This document shows, piece after piece, positions 37,627 through 46,324 of a stretch of DNA of 64,000 nucleotides. Position 1 is the first letter of the stretch. Each line of letters opens with the position of its first letter. The position numbers and the translations under genes are program-made. The stretch spans positions 59,005 to 123,004 of the forward strand of contig CAKZON010000085.1 of NCBI GenBank assembly GCA_937136425.1, given 5' to 3'. The notes under the pieces are model-generated. The model saw only the letters and a program-made list of their open reading frames with translations, did not search any database and was not told the origin of the DNA. This DNA is from an uncultured Crocinitomix sp. (GTDB lineage: Bacteria; Bacteroidota; Bacteroidia; Flavobacteriales_D; Crocinitomicaceae).

Positions 37627-38973
37627 TTATTCAGCATCAATCAAACGCAATATATTATCTTCAATTTCTTTTGAGTCCCAAACGGACTCAATATCTGGTC
37701 GGTCCATCACTTTTTTCATTATTTCGTCCTGACGTGCGCCTGCATTCCAAGCTTCAGAATAACGAATATTTGAAAAAGACACCTGACTATATAACGGCAT
37801 CCACTTGTCAGGGTACAGTTTACTAAAACGACCTTCAATTTTTTTCTGCAATAAAAACATTGGATCAGCAACATAATCACGCATTACATGATAATTGTGA
37901 ACGGATAAATCTTGCAGGGCGTCTCCATCAGGTTTACGCAATATTTGATATTCAGCAAAAACCTTTGGCCAATCCTCATTGTATTTCTCCATTAAGTTAG
38001 CCATAACTGTGCAATCTTCAAAACCACCGTTCATTCCTTGCCCATAAAATGGCACTGTAGCATGCGCTGCATCTCCCATTAAAGCAAACTTTCCATTGGT
38101 CCAAGGATAACACCTTACAATTGCTAAAGATGAGAGTGGATTTTCATGCCAGCTTTCCAATAAATTGGGACACATATCATAAAAATCAGGGAAAATATTT
38201 TTGAAAAAGGATACTACCGCATCATCATTTGTTAAAGTCTCAAACGAGTTCTCACCTTCAAACGGCATAAATAAAGTACATGTAAATGTACCGTCTTCAT
38301 TTGCCAAGGCAATTAACATAAAACGACCACGTGGCCAAATATGCAATGCATTTTTATCTAGCTTATACGACCCATCCTCATTAGCTGGTAACAATAATTC
38401 GCGATAGCCATCATCAATAAAATCCTGACTAAAGTCAAAACGATCCGTTTTTTGCATAGCCTCATATCTCACTGCAGAAAAAGCGCCGTCACAAGCAAAT
38501 ACAACATCTGCTTTTGCTTCAATTATTTCGCCACTCACGGTGTTCTTTAAAGAGATAATTCCCTCCTTCAAGTTTGCACCAACACATTGATGATTATAAT
38601 GAATTGTAGCGCCGCCTTTTTCTTCGGCAATGTCCATCATTTTGGCATTCAGCCCACCTCTAGAAATAGAATAAATTGCCTGCCCCTCTTTACCGTATGG
38701 TTGATATGTTTTTTCTCCCGCCTCACTGTGCATGATACGCCCAGTCATTGGAATGGCGATAGATTCTACATCTTTATCAACACCTGCTCCCTTTAGGGCA
38801 GTCCAACCTCTAACAGATAAAGCTAAGTTAATAGATTTACCTGCAGAAATTTCTGCTTTTCTAATATCAGAACGGCGTTCATAAATGGTTACTTTATAAC
38901 CTGCTTTTGAAAGATAAACTGCCCAGAGTGAACCTACTAGTCCTGCTCCAACAATTATTGCACTTTTTTCCAT
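37627..38973 (-). CDS. kmo: Kynurenine 3-monooxygenase
   Basis: 448 aa, normal length. It is an FAD hydroxylase converting kynurenine to 3-hydroxykynurenine with NADPH and O2. The N-terminal dinucleotide motif V-G-A-G-L-V-G-S (7-14) is followed by Y-E-R-R-x-D, the R-G-G-L-N-A substrate region and the second FAD motif G-D-A-A-H-A-T-V-P-F-Y-G-Q-G-M-N-G-G. The C-terminal part carries the membrane-associated region usual for KMO. It is clustered with kynU, separated only by a 72-codon gene. The pathway leads to 3-hydroxyanthranilate, for either NAD synthesis or tryptophan breakdown. Confidence 0.95.
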   Translation of the reverse strand: MEKSAIIVGAGLVGSLWAVYLSKAGYKVTIYERRSDIRKAEISAGKSINLALSVRGWTALKGAGVDKDVESIAIPMTGRIMHSEAGEKTYQPYGKEGQAIYSISRGGLNAKMMDIAEEKGGATIHYNHQCVGANLKEGIISLKNTVSGEIIEAKADVVFACDGAFSAVRYEAMQKTDRFDFSQDFIDDGYRELLLPANEDGSYKLDKNALHIWPRGRFMLIALANEDGTFTCTLFMPFEGENSFETLTNDDAVVSFFKNIFPDFYDMCPNLLESWHENPLSSLAIVRCYPWTNGKFALMGDAAHATVPFYGQGMNGGFEDCTVMANLMEKYNEDWPKVFAEYQILRKPDGDALQDLSVHNYHVMRDYVADPMFLLQKKIEGRFSKLYPDKWMPLYSQVSFSNIRYSEAWNAGARQDEIMKKVMDRPDIESVWDSKEIEDNILRLIDAE

Positions 38974-38985
38974 GCGCTATTTTTT

Positions 38986-39204
38986 TTATTTTCTTCTCCA
39001 ATGTTTTTGAAAGCGAGATTCGCTAAAAACGTTTTGGTGACGGTTCTTTTTCTTGCGTCCAAAAACGGCACTAATTCGCCACAGGACAATACCTACAATC
39101 AAAATAACAATTACCTGCATCATTAGTTTCATCATGGGCACACTTTCACTTGCGGCACCATTCAAAAACTGACTTACTATTTCTGGATTATAGGTTTCTA
39201 TCAT
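38986..39204 (-). CDS. Small membrane protein between kynU and kmo
   Basis: 72 aa. One membrane helix (about 26-46, V-I-V-I-L-I-V-G-I-V-L) is followed by a strongly basic tail (R-K-K-K-N-R-H-Q and Q-K-H-W-R-R-K). Its ATG overlaps the kynU stop by one base (TAATG), and kmo starts 12 bp downstream, so it is embedded in the operon and translationally coupled. Its role is unknown. Confidence 0.65.
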   Translation of the reverse strand: MIETYNPEIVSQFLNGAASESVPMMKLMMQVIVILIVGIVLWRISAVFGRKKKNRHQNVFSESRFQKHWRRK

Positions 39205-40484
39205 TAATCTATTGCTTTTTCTAACGCCTCACAAAAACGATAACAGTCTTCATAAGAATTATATAAAGGAACTGGTGCAATTCTAATCACATTTGGCTCT
39301 CTCCAATCAGCAATCACCCCCAACTTAGTAATGGCATCAAATAATGATTTACCCATGCCGTGTGCTAAAATAGAAAGCTGTGCTCCTCTTTTTGCAGGAT
39401 CTTTTGGTGTGATTATTTCAAACGAACATTGCTCTCCTTTTCTATCAGATAAATCATTAACCAAATACTCTAAATAATTTGTTAAATCAGTACGTTTTTC
39501 AATTAAAGCATCCATCCCTACCTCATCAAAAATATCTAATGACGCTAAATGAGCAGCCATTCCTAATACAGGTGCATTGCTCAATTGCCATCCTTCTGCT
39601 CCGGCAATTGGGTTAAAACCAGGCTCCATTAAAAAGCGCGTTTCTTTGTCATGTCCCCACCAACCAGCAAAACGTGGTAGCGTTTTATCATTTGCATGGC
39701 GTTCGTGTACAAAAAGTCCAGAAACCCCACCAGGGCTAGAATTTAAATATTTATAAGAGCACCATGCTGCAAAATCAACACCCCACTCATTCAATTTTAG
39801 TTTTACATTTCCTGCAGCATGTGCCAAGTCAAAACCAACCGTTGCACCAACAGCATGTCCAGCATTAGTGATTGATTCCATGTCAAACAACTGACCTGAA
39901 TAATAATTAACTCCGCCAATCATTACCATGGCTAATTCGTCTCCAACCTCTGCTATTGTTGCTAAAACATCCTCTTCTCGAATTAAATGTTCTCCTTCTC
40001 TCGGTCCAACTTCCACAATAACATCTGCAGGATCAAATCCATGAAAACGCGCTTGTGTTTCCAACGCATATTGGTCAGAAGGAAATGCTTTTTTCTCGCA
40101 AATAATTTTGTTTCGCTTTCCCGAAGGACGATAAAACGAAACCATTAATAAATGCAAATTTGTTGTTAAACTATGCGTCACAACAACCTCAATAGGTTTT
40201 GCACCCACTATTTTTGCCGCTTTTTCAGTTAAAAACTCATGATAAGCAAACCAAGGTTTTTTTGCTTCAAAGTGCCCTTCAACACCCCAATTTTTCCATG
40301 CCTCAAGCTCCGCATCTATGTACGACTTTGTGCTTGTAGGCTGAAGCCCAAGTGAATTACCAGTAAAGTAAATTGTTTCAATTCCGTTAATAACAGGAAT
40401 ATGAAATTTCTCTCGATAAGATTTTAGAGGATCCTTTGAATCTTTTTCTTTCGCAAATTCGAGTGAATTATTGTATGCTACCAT
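39204..40484 (-). CDS. kynU: Kynureninase
   Basis: 426 aa, PLP-dependent. It splits kynurenine or 3-hydroxykynurenine into (3-hydroxy)anthranilate and alanine. The T-G-N-S-L-G-L-Q-P motif, the G-F-D-L-A-H-A-A-G-N block with the PLP-contacting Asp, and the Schiff-base lysine K245 in W-C-S-Y-K-Y-L-N-S-S-P-G-G are all present. First gene of the kynU / 72-aa / kmo operon. A minus-strand TATCTTTG box about 33 nt upstream of the ATG probably drives it. Confidence 0.96.
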   Translation of the reverse strand: MVAYNNSLEFAKEKDSKDPLKSYREKFHIPVINGIETIYFTGNSLGLQPTSTKSYIDAELEAWKNWGVEGHFEAKKPWFAYHEFLTEKAAKIVGAKPIEVVVTHSLTTNLHLLMVSFYRPSGKRNKIICEKKAFPSDQYALETQARFHGFDPADVIVEVGPREGEHLIREEDVLATIAEVGDELAMVMIGGVNYYSGQLFDMESITNAGHAVGATVGFDLAHAAGNVKLKLNEWGVDFAAWCSYKYLNSSPGGVSGLFVHERHANDKTLPRFAGWWGHDKETRFLMEPGFNPIAGAEGWQLSNAPVLGMAAHLASLDIFDEVGMDALIEKRTDLTNYLEYLVNDLSDRKGEQCSFEIITPKDPAKRGAQLSILAHGMGKSLFDAITKLGVIADWREPNVIRIAPVPLYNSYEDCYRFCEALEKAID

Positions 40485-40516
40485 TGTTTGTTTTAGTTTT
40501 GCAAACGCAATTTATT

Positions 40517-40524
40517 CAAAGATA
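40517..40524 (-). promoter_or_regulatory. Perfect -7 box for the kynU operon
   Basis: The minus strand reads TATCTTTG, an exact TAnnTTTG, placing the 5' end of the message about 25 nt before the kynU ATG. The 60-bp gap to hemL must also hold the hemL promoter, so the two divergent promoters overlap. Confidence 0.5.
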
Positions 40525-40544
40525 CTAACATTGATAAAAAAGCT

Positions 40545-41840
40545 ATGATATCACGGAACAAATCTGAACAACTATTTGAAAAAGCTAAAAAACTTTTCCC
40601 CGGCGGAGTAAATTCTCCTGTTCGTGCATTTAAATCGGTAGATGGTGCACCTCTTTTTATAAGTAAAGGAGATGGATGTCACATTTGGGATGAAGACGGC
40701 AATAAATTTGTTGATTTTTGTTGCAGTTGGGGGCCATTAATCTTGGGTCATAATGCAACTCCTGTTCGCGAAAGCATTACTGAAGCTTTGCAAAACGGAA
40801 CCTCATTTGGTGCCCCTACAGTTTTAGAAAATGAATTGGGACAATTAATTATTGACAATAACCCATTTGTAGACAAAATTAGATTTGTTAGTTCTGGAAC
40901 GGAAGCTGTTATGTCTGGAATTAGACTAGCACGTGGTTATACTAATAAGAACAAAGTAATTAAGTTTGAAGGCTGTTATCATGGGCATGTAGATTCTATG
41001 CTTGTAAAAGCAGGTTCTGGCTTAGTGACATTTGGCACTTCTTCATCTGCAGGTGTTCCTGAAAGTTTCTCGCAAGAAACAATTGTATTGCCTTTAAATG
41101 ATGAAGCGGCAGTTTTAGATTGCATTGCAGAACATGGACACGATATTGCTTGTATTATCATTGAACCAATTCCTGCCAATAACGGATTACTGTTACAGAA
41201 AAAAACTTATCTCGAATTTTTAAGAAAAGTTTGTACTGAGAATAATATATTACTCTTTTTTGATGAGGTAATTTCTGGATTTAGAGTTGCTTTTGCAGGA
41301 GCTGCAGAAATGTATGGCATTAAACCAGACATTGTAACATACGGAAAAATTATTGGTGGTGGTTTACCAGTAGGAGCTTATGGCGCTTCTGATGAATTAA
41401 TGGCCTGCATTTCTCCTATGGGAGATGTTTATCAAGCCGGAACATTAAGTGGAAACCCAGTTGCCATGTCTGCCGGTATTGCCCAAATTAGTGCCTGCTT
41501 AGAGGATGGGTTTTATGCTGACCAAGAGGCAAGAACGCAGTTTTTTGTAGATAGAATTAATACCTATGCAAACGAAAAAGGTTATGCTTTTGAAATGGTT
41601 ACCATTGGATCTATATTTTGGCTGACTTTTGGCGAGCATGACGCTATTCGAAAAGCAGATGAAATTAATGCTGACAGCATGGTTGATTTTAAAAGAATGT
41701 ATGCTGAGTTATTGGATAGCGGTATTTACATTGGACCAAGTGGTTATGAGGTTGGTTTTATTTCTAAAGCACACACAACAGAGGTATTGGCAGAGGTTTC
41801 TGATCGCTTTTGCGCAGTTCTAGATCGCTTGTTTCAATAG
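40545..41840 (+). CDS. hemL: Glutamate-1-semialdehyde 2,1-aminomutase
   Basis: 431 aa, usual length. PLP enzyme forming 5-aminolevulinate from glutamate 1-semialdehyde in the C5 haem route. Typical motifs: P-G-G-V-N-S-P-V-R-A-F near the N-terminus, S-S-G-T-E-A-V-M-S, G-C-Y-H-G-H, D-E-V-I-S-G-F-R and the PLP lysine K268 in Y-G-K-I-I-G-G-G-L-P-V-G. Cytoplasmic. The last 21 bp overlap the end of a convergent gene on the other strand. Confidence 0.96.
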   Translation: MISRNKSEQLFEKAKKLFPGGVNSPVRAFKSVDGAPLFISKGDGCHIWDEDGNKFVDFCCSWGPLILGHNATPVRESITEALQNGTSFGAPTVLENELGQLIIDNNPFVDKIRFVSSGTEAVMSGIRLARGYTNKNKVIKFEGCYHGHVDSMLVKAGSGLVTFGTSSSAGVPESFSQETIVLPLNDEAAVLDCIAEHGHDIACIIIEPIPANNGLLLQKKTYLEFLRKVCTENNILLFFDEVISGFRVAFAGAAEMYGIKPDIVTYGKIIGGGLPVGAYGASDELMACISPMGDVYQAGTLSGNPVAMSAGIAQISACLEDGFYADQEARTQFFVDRINTYANEKGYAFEMVTIGSIFWLTFGEHDAIRKADEINADSMVDFKRMYAELLDSGIYIGPSGYEVGFISKAHTTEVLAEVSDRFCAVLDRLFQ

Positions 41841-42668
41841 AACAAGATCAACATACAAAAGCACGGGTTGTAAAACTAGAAACCCGTCCACAAAAAATGA
41901 GAAGTAGATATCTGGGGTGTCCTTTGTGCTAGCGCGAACAAAAATAATTGAAAGTGAAAGGCCTATTAATGATGCCACCAAAAACTGATCGGCGACCAAT
42001 ATTAGCAAGGCGTAATTTACTAATAAAATTACGCTAGCTACCCATAACGATTTTTTTTCGCCTAATAATTGGGGGATTGTCTTCTTTTCTGACTCATCCA
42101 AAATAATATCTCTAATATCAAACGGAATGGTAATGGCTACAACAAAAATGAAGTCTGCTAGAAATAATAGCCAAGGAGCTTCCACCACTTCAACCGACTG
42201 ATTTAAATAAGGAAGAAAAGTACTTGTTGCCGCCCAAACAATTCCAATTAGGAAAATCTTCAATGAAGGAACATCTCTTAAATTTCTACCTATTTTCCCA
42301 GGGATTTTAATGACATAAAACAACGATAATAAACCGCAAGCAAACAACAGAAGTAAAGATGTCCAAGTTGCTTCTAATAAAAAAGGCACACACCCCAAGG
42401 TTGAAATGGCCATGATACTCTTTATCAAATATGGATTTTCCTTCATCCACACCATTCGGCGGCCAGCACTATTAGCTTGACTAATGATTTTATAATAACG
42501 CTGAAAAGTATATGTTAATACTGTAGCAAAAAATGTAAAAGAAATTAGTCGCCAATCGCACGCTACGTCGTAAATGACATAATATTGCCAAGCAAAGGCA
42601 GCAGCTCCAAATCCAATCCAGCTATTTGAATAGGCAAGAAATGATATAAACCGGAGCAAGAAATTCAA
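41820..42668 (-). CDS. UbiA-like polytopic membrane protein
   Basis: 282 aa with about eight membrane helices. The segment P-F-D-I-R-D-I-I-L-D-E and the following P-Q-L-L-G resemble the second Asp-rich motif of UbiA prenyltransferases. The first Asp-rich motif is not seen at the expected place; an Arg/Tyr-rich stretch (T-F-Q-R-Y-Y-K-I) is there instead. It may therefore be a divergent or inactive family member. It is convergent with hemL and overlaps its 3' end by 21 bp. The upstream gene on the same strand ends 5 bp before it. Confidence 0.72.
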   Translation of the reverse strand: MNFLLRFISFLAYSNSWIGFGAAAFAWQYYVIYDVACDWRLISFTFFATVLTYTFQRYYKIISQANSAGRRMVWMKENPYLIKSIMAISTLGCVPFLLEATWTSLLLLFACGLLSLFYVIKIPGKIGRNLRDVPSLKIFLIGIVWAATSTFLPYLNQSVEVVEAPWLLFLADFIFVVAITIPFDIRDIILDESEKKTIPQLLGEKKSLWVASVILLVNYALLILVADQFLVASLIGLSLSIIFVRASTKDTPDIYFSFFVDGFLVLQPVLLYVDLVLLKQAI

Positions 42669-42673
42669 ATTGA

Positions 42674-43372
42674 TTAAGGTTTAAAAACAGCATAGGTAAC
42701 TAAACCTGCCCCTATTCCAATTAAACTTCCTTTTAACGCCCCAAATATTCGTTTTTGACGTGCTACTCTGTGATACCCTCTATAATAGCTCTCATCATTT
42801 AATAAGTGGGTTTGAATCATTTGCTTTTCTCTCAGTTTAAAACTTGGAAAAGACCAAGCGGCTGAAACAACTAGCGGTACCAAAATGGGTACAAATGTTG
42901 GACGTGATTTGAAAAAACCTGGTGATTCAAAATCTCCTAAATAATCTGGATGATCAATTGTTCCTTGTAATAAATAAGTATCATACAATGACATTCCGTA
43001 ACCCAAAACAAAGCTTGACCAAAACACAAACCGTGGTTTAAAGGTTTGCCTTGCATCATAACTTCCTAATGTGGCATTTCTTGCCTCATCAATGGTTAAA
43101 TAGTTATCCGCGGCTTCATCTTGCTTATACAAAATAGTTTCAGTTCCTTGTTGTGTATATGAGAACACACGATAGGTTGCAAATTCACCCGTAAATGAAT
43201 CCCCCTTTTTAGTTGTTTCTTTATATTTTAAAAAACCATTTTCAACTGAAGTTACAGGCCCTCTAAACACACGCCCATTTAATAAAATAATAGAATCTTG
43301 TTCTGCTTGTGCTATGGAAACAAAAGAAACCATAACCATAAGAATACTTGCAAGTAGTGCTTTAATGTTCAT
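42674..43372 (-). CDS. Hypothetical exported protein with C-terminal membrane helices
   Basis: 232 aa. A signal peptide or N-terminal anchor (1-22, ending I-A-Q-A) is followed by a small beta domain (I-I-L-L-N-G-R-V-F-R-G). Three hydrophobic stretches follow, at about 113-130, 158-175 and 208-228 (G-A-L-K-G-S-L-I-G-I-G-A-G). No family recognised. Co-directional with the UbiA-like gene, 5 bp apart. Confidence 0.68.
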   Translation of the reverse strand: MNIKALLASILMVMVSFVSIAQAEQDSIILLNGRVFRGPVTSVENGFLKYKETTKKGDSFTGEFATYRVFSYTQQGTETILYKQDEAADNYLTIDEARNATLGSYDARQTFKPRFVFWSSFVLGYGMSLYDTYLLQGTIDHPDYLGDFESPGFFKSRPTFVPILVPLVVSAAWSFPSFKLREKQMIQTHLLNDESYYRGYHRVARQKRIFGALKGSLIGIGAGLVTYAVFKP

Positions 43373-43514
43373 TCTAGCCCGATTTATGCGTTGATTCTTT
43401 AAAGTTGGTGATTTATTTCGAGAGTAATTCGGTATCCTAAGCTTTTTATCGAAAACCGAATGTTGATTGAACTACCTTTCAACAATACTACTCCATCCTC
43501 TTTTCCATTTTGCA

Positions 43515-44429
43515 CTACTCAATTTCATATAGCATACTTAAACTAAACACATATTGCAATCCAATTTTAGGTTGATTAGCATTTATTATTTTGTCAAATC
43601 CTGAAGTTGGAATTCCTTCGTAATAAAAGGTTGTATTTTTTCGAGATTCCTTTTGAACATAATTTTGCGAGTTATTATAACCACTATAAATATCTAACGC
43701 TGATGATTCAAAAGCTTGATACTTTCTGTATTGTGTTTTAGGCGATATTGCATAAAAATTATCTCCTAAAACTCTTGAATTTCCATTCAATTCAATCGTA
43801 TTCATTTCATCATACAATTTCAAGCGAGATTTAACCAATTTAACTGCCTCTTTATACATTTCGCTATAGGTCTCTTCAATGTCATCATCAATATATTCAA
43901 TTTTAATAATATCATAAATCTCTTGTTCAGACGCCATTTCAATTAACTGATCGATATATTCAATATCTTTCATTTTAATATTGATGTTTTTTTTGATTTC
44001 ATAACCGCTCTGAAATTGCTCGGCTTGTTTTTCTCCTATCTCGTAATCAAAAACCTTTGTTTGAGAAATGAAGTCTACATAAACGTCTTCCTTTTCAACT
44101 CCAAAAATGCCCAATTGTCCTATTAATTTATTAATTCTAGCATTTATAGTTTTGTTACATTCTAGAACAGTTTTTGCCTCCTGATTTGTTCCAACTGTAA
44201 TTAAATAACCGTCAGCCTCTTTATTAAGTAGCAAATTAACGTTTATTAATAGCGTAGAATCTGTAGTTACAATTCCGCGCTTTTGAGTTGTGGAGTGTTG
44301 CGCATAATTATTGTAGCCCGTGTTATAATTATTGTTGTTTCCGTATACTTGATTACCTGATGCCTGAGCCAATACAATTCCTGCTGTTACAATAAACGCA
44401 AATAACAAAAAGGTTTTAAAATTTTTCAT
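43515..44429 (-). CDS. SIMPL (DUF541) domain-containing periplasmic protein
   Basis: 304 aa with a signal peptide (1-21, ending L-A-Q-A). A Tyr/Asn-rich linker leads to a SIMPL-like domain: internal pattern V-x-V-D-F-I-S-Q-T-K-V-F-D-Y and the long helix with E-A-V-K-L-V-K-S-R-L-K. SIMPL/DUF541 proteins are periplasmic or outer-membrane associated and mostly uncharacterised. It is single, divergent from the 44589 gene. Confidence 0.72.
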   Translation of the reverse strand: MKNFKTFLLFAFIVTAGIVLAQASGNQVYGNNNNYNTGYNNYAQHSTTQKRGIVTTDSTLLINVNLLLNKEADGYLITVGTNQEAKTVLECNKTINARINKLIGQLGIFGVEKEDVYVDFISQTKVFDYEIGEKQAEQFQSGYEIKKNINIKMKDIEYIDQLIEMASEQEIYDIIKIEYIDDDIEETYSEMYKEAVKLVKSRLKLYDEMNTIELNGNSRVLGDNFYAISPKTQYRKYQAFESSALDIYSGYNNSQNYVQKESRKNTTFYYEGIPTSGFDKIINANQPKIGLQYVFSLSMLYEIE

Positions 44430-44588
44430 ACTTCTTTTTTGGTGAATTAAATATTATTGAAACAAGGGTAGTCAATTCAACAGATTAGACCCATGCACAG
44501 GTACTGCACAAGTTTTGCAAATTGTTTTGCAAAGCAAAATTCAACCTTAACTAAACTTGCTAGCACATCTTTTCTTATTTTTGAAGTC

Positions 44589-45521
44589 ATGGGAACAGAC
44601 AATGCAATCGCATTTTTTTATTTACTGAAAGATGAGGTGGCAAAGGTGTATCACGAAAAGAATCCCGCACTCAATAAAAGTATTCACGAATGGACTGGAA
44701 ACGAAATACGAAATTTTCAAGATGACTTGTCTAATGAATTGAATGAGCGCATAAGTGAACGCTGGTTTTATAGCCACATAAAACCAATTGAAAATGAAAA
44801 ATTACCACGTATTGACATGCTTAATATTTTAAGCAAATATGCGGGCTACACCAATTGGGATGAATTTCAGGCAAAAAACACTGAAAGTTTACCAAAACAG
44901 AACAAAAACAACGTAAAATCTATAAAAAAATGGCGAATTTGGCTTTTTCTTATTGGGTTTAGCACAATTATTGGAATCGTTTTCTTTTTGCTAAACAACA
45001 AGAATGAACGCGCACATAATTTTTGCTTTTATGACCAAGACACACATCAGTCTATTATAGATTCAACTGTTGAGATAACTGTGTTAAACGAAAATGAATC
45101 GCCTTTAAAGCTATTTAGCGACAAAGAAGGTTGTGTAACCATTAATACAAATGAGGAGCTTATAAAATTTATTGTAAAAGCCCCCTATTATAAAACAGAC
45201 ACCATAGAGCGCAGACAGTGGAATGAACAAGATGCCGAGAAAATTGAATTACGCCGAGATGATTATGCACTTATGATTTTACTCTTTGCAACGTCTGACG
45301 TGCAAGACTGGGAAAAAAGAAGAGCGCAATTGGATAAAATGATAAGCGAAGAGGCAATTATTTTTCAAATTACGCAAAACAATACCGGAATGGAAATGTA
45401 TAACAAAAGTGAATTTATTGACAAACTAACCACTCCACTAAAAAGTTTAGGAGACATTGAAATTATAGAAACCATTTACTTAAACGACCAAATAATAAAC
45501 CTACGATTCATTCAAAAATAA
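44589..45521 (+). CDS. Single-pass membrane protein with N-terminal helical domain
   Basis: About 310 aa from ATG 44589. The frame is open to 44493, but the extra 32 residues look like untranslated DNA, and TATTTTTG at 44576-44583 lies just before ATG 44589. The cytoplasmic N-terminal 85 residues (D-N-A-I-A-F-F-Y-L-L-K-D-E and Y-T-N-W-D-E-F) look like a helical interaction domain. One membrane helix follows (W-L-F-L-I-G-F-S-T-I-I-G), then a beta-rich outer part (I-D-S-T-V-E-I-T-V) resembling carboxypeptidase-regulatory-like folds. This inside-out layout fits a sensor or transducer; function unknown. Confidence 0.68.
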   Translation: MGTDNAIAFFYLLKDEVAKVYHEKNPALNKSIHEWTGNEIRNFQDDLSNELNERISERWFYSHIKPIENEKLPRIDMLNILSKYAGYTNWDEFQAKNTESLPKQNKNNVKSIKKWRIWLFLIGFSTIIGIVFFLLNNKNERAHNFCFYDQDTHQSIIDSTVEITVLNENESPLKLFSDKEGCVTINTNEELIKFIVKAPYYKTDTIERRQWNEQDAEKIELRRDDYALMILLFATSDVQDWEKRRAQLDKMISEEAIIFQITQNNTGMEMYNKSEFIDKLTTPLKSLGDIEIIETIYLNDQIINLRFIQK

Positions 45522-45525
45522 ACGA

Positions 45526-46134
45526 ATGCATATGAAAACAGTAGTATTAATAGCATTGACAGTTAGCACCGCATTTGCCTTTGCACAGTCAAGCCAGAAC
45601 ATGGGTACAAACCTAGAAAATGATTTTAGCAAATCTACCTTAGGTGCAGAAAACGTAGCAGCATTTGAAGTGCGTGCCAAACAAAAAGTAGTTGATTTTT
45701 GCAACTATATTCAATTGGTTTCTAATAAAAGTTTTGACGAAAAATTACGCCTACACTCGCAAAAATCTGCATTAAAATTGTTCAATTCAAACCAATGTGT
45801 GGTTAATGATAGTTTAATTACAGGAAGCGATAGCCTTATTTTAGTTTCAGACTTTTTTGATGCGATATTCGAAACAAAACATCAACAAATTGAAGGACAA
45901 GCAAGTAATATTGTTTTAGAAGATGAATTAACCTTGACAGAGGCGGGAGATTATGCTGGAACAATAACTTACACACAAACACTAACTTGCTATGACAAAG
46001 AAGGTAATGTGACAAATACAATTGTTGAAAATAAAATTGTTGGTGTAATCTTAAGTCAAAAAACTAAATCATTTGGAGCGACAGACAAAATGATTTGGGT
46101 TGTTAATCTCTGCGACATACAGCCCCAAACTTAA
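45526..46134 (+). CDS. Hypothetical exported protein
   Basis: 202 aa; a second ATG at 45532 would also serve. Signal peptide ends A-F-A-Q. The mature part is a mixed alpha/beta domain with two Cys near Asn residues and a C-terminal C-D-I-Q-P. No family recognised. It starts 4 bp after the stop of the membrane-protein gene, so the pair is co-transcribed and perhaps functionally linked. Confidence 0.7.
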   Translation: MHMKTVVLIALTVSTAFAFAQSSQNMGTNLENDFSKSTLGAENVAAFEVRAKQKVVDFCNYIQLVSNKSFDEKLRLHSQKSALKLFNSNQCVVNDSLITGSDSLILVSDFFDAIFETKHQQIEGQASNIVLEDELTLTEAGDYAGTITYTQTLTCYDKEGNVTNTIVENKIVGVILSQKTKSFGATDKMIWVVNLCDIQPQT

Positions 46135-46250
46135 GTTAGATTAGAAAATAATTTTTAATCCTAAACTACATTCCGTAAAAGGTAATAACAATTACACGGA
46201 AAACACCTTTTTATAACATTCCAAGGATATTCAGTTAATATCACTACAAA

Positions 46251-46285
46251 TTTGAACAAATTTCGACTCAATCTATTTATATTTG
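46251..46285 (+). promoter_or_regulatory. Promoter of gcvP
   Basis: TTTG at 46251-46254 and TATATTTG at 46278-46285, separated by 23 nt, match the Bacteroidota TTTG / TAnnTTTG pair. Transcription would start near 46292, giving a leader of about 33 nt before ATG 46325. Confidence 0.6.
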
Positions 46286-46324
46286 TGAGGCTTTACGCAC
46301 ACTACTTTAAAAAATTTAGAATAG

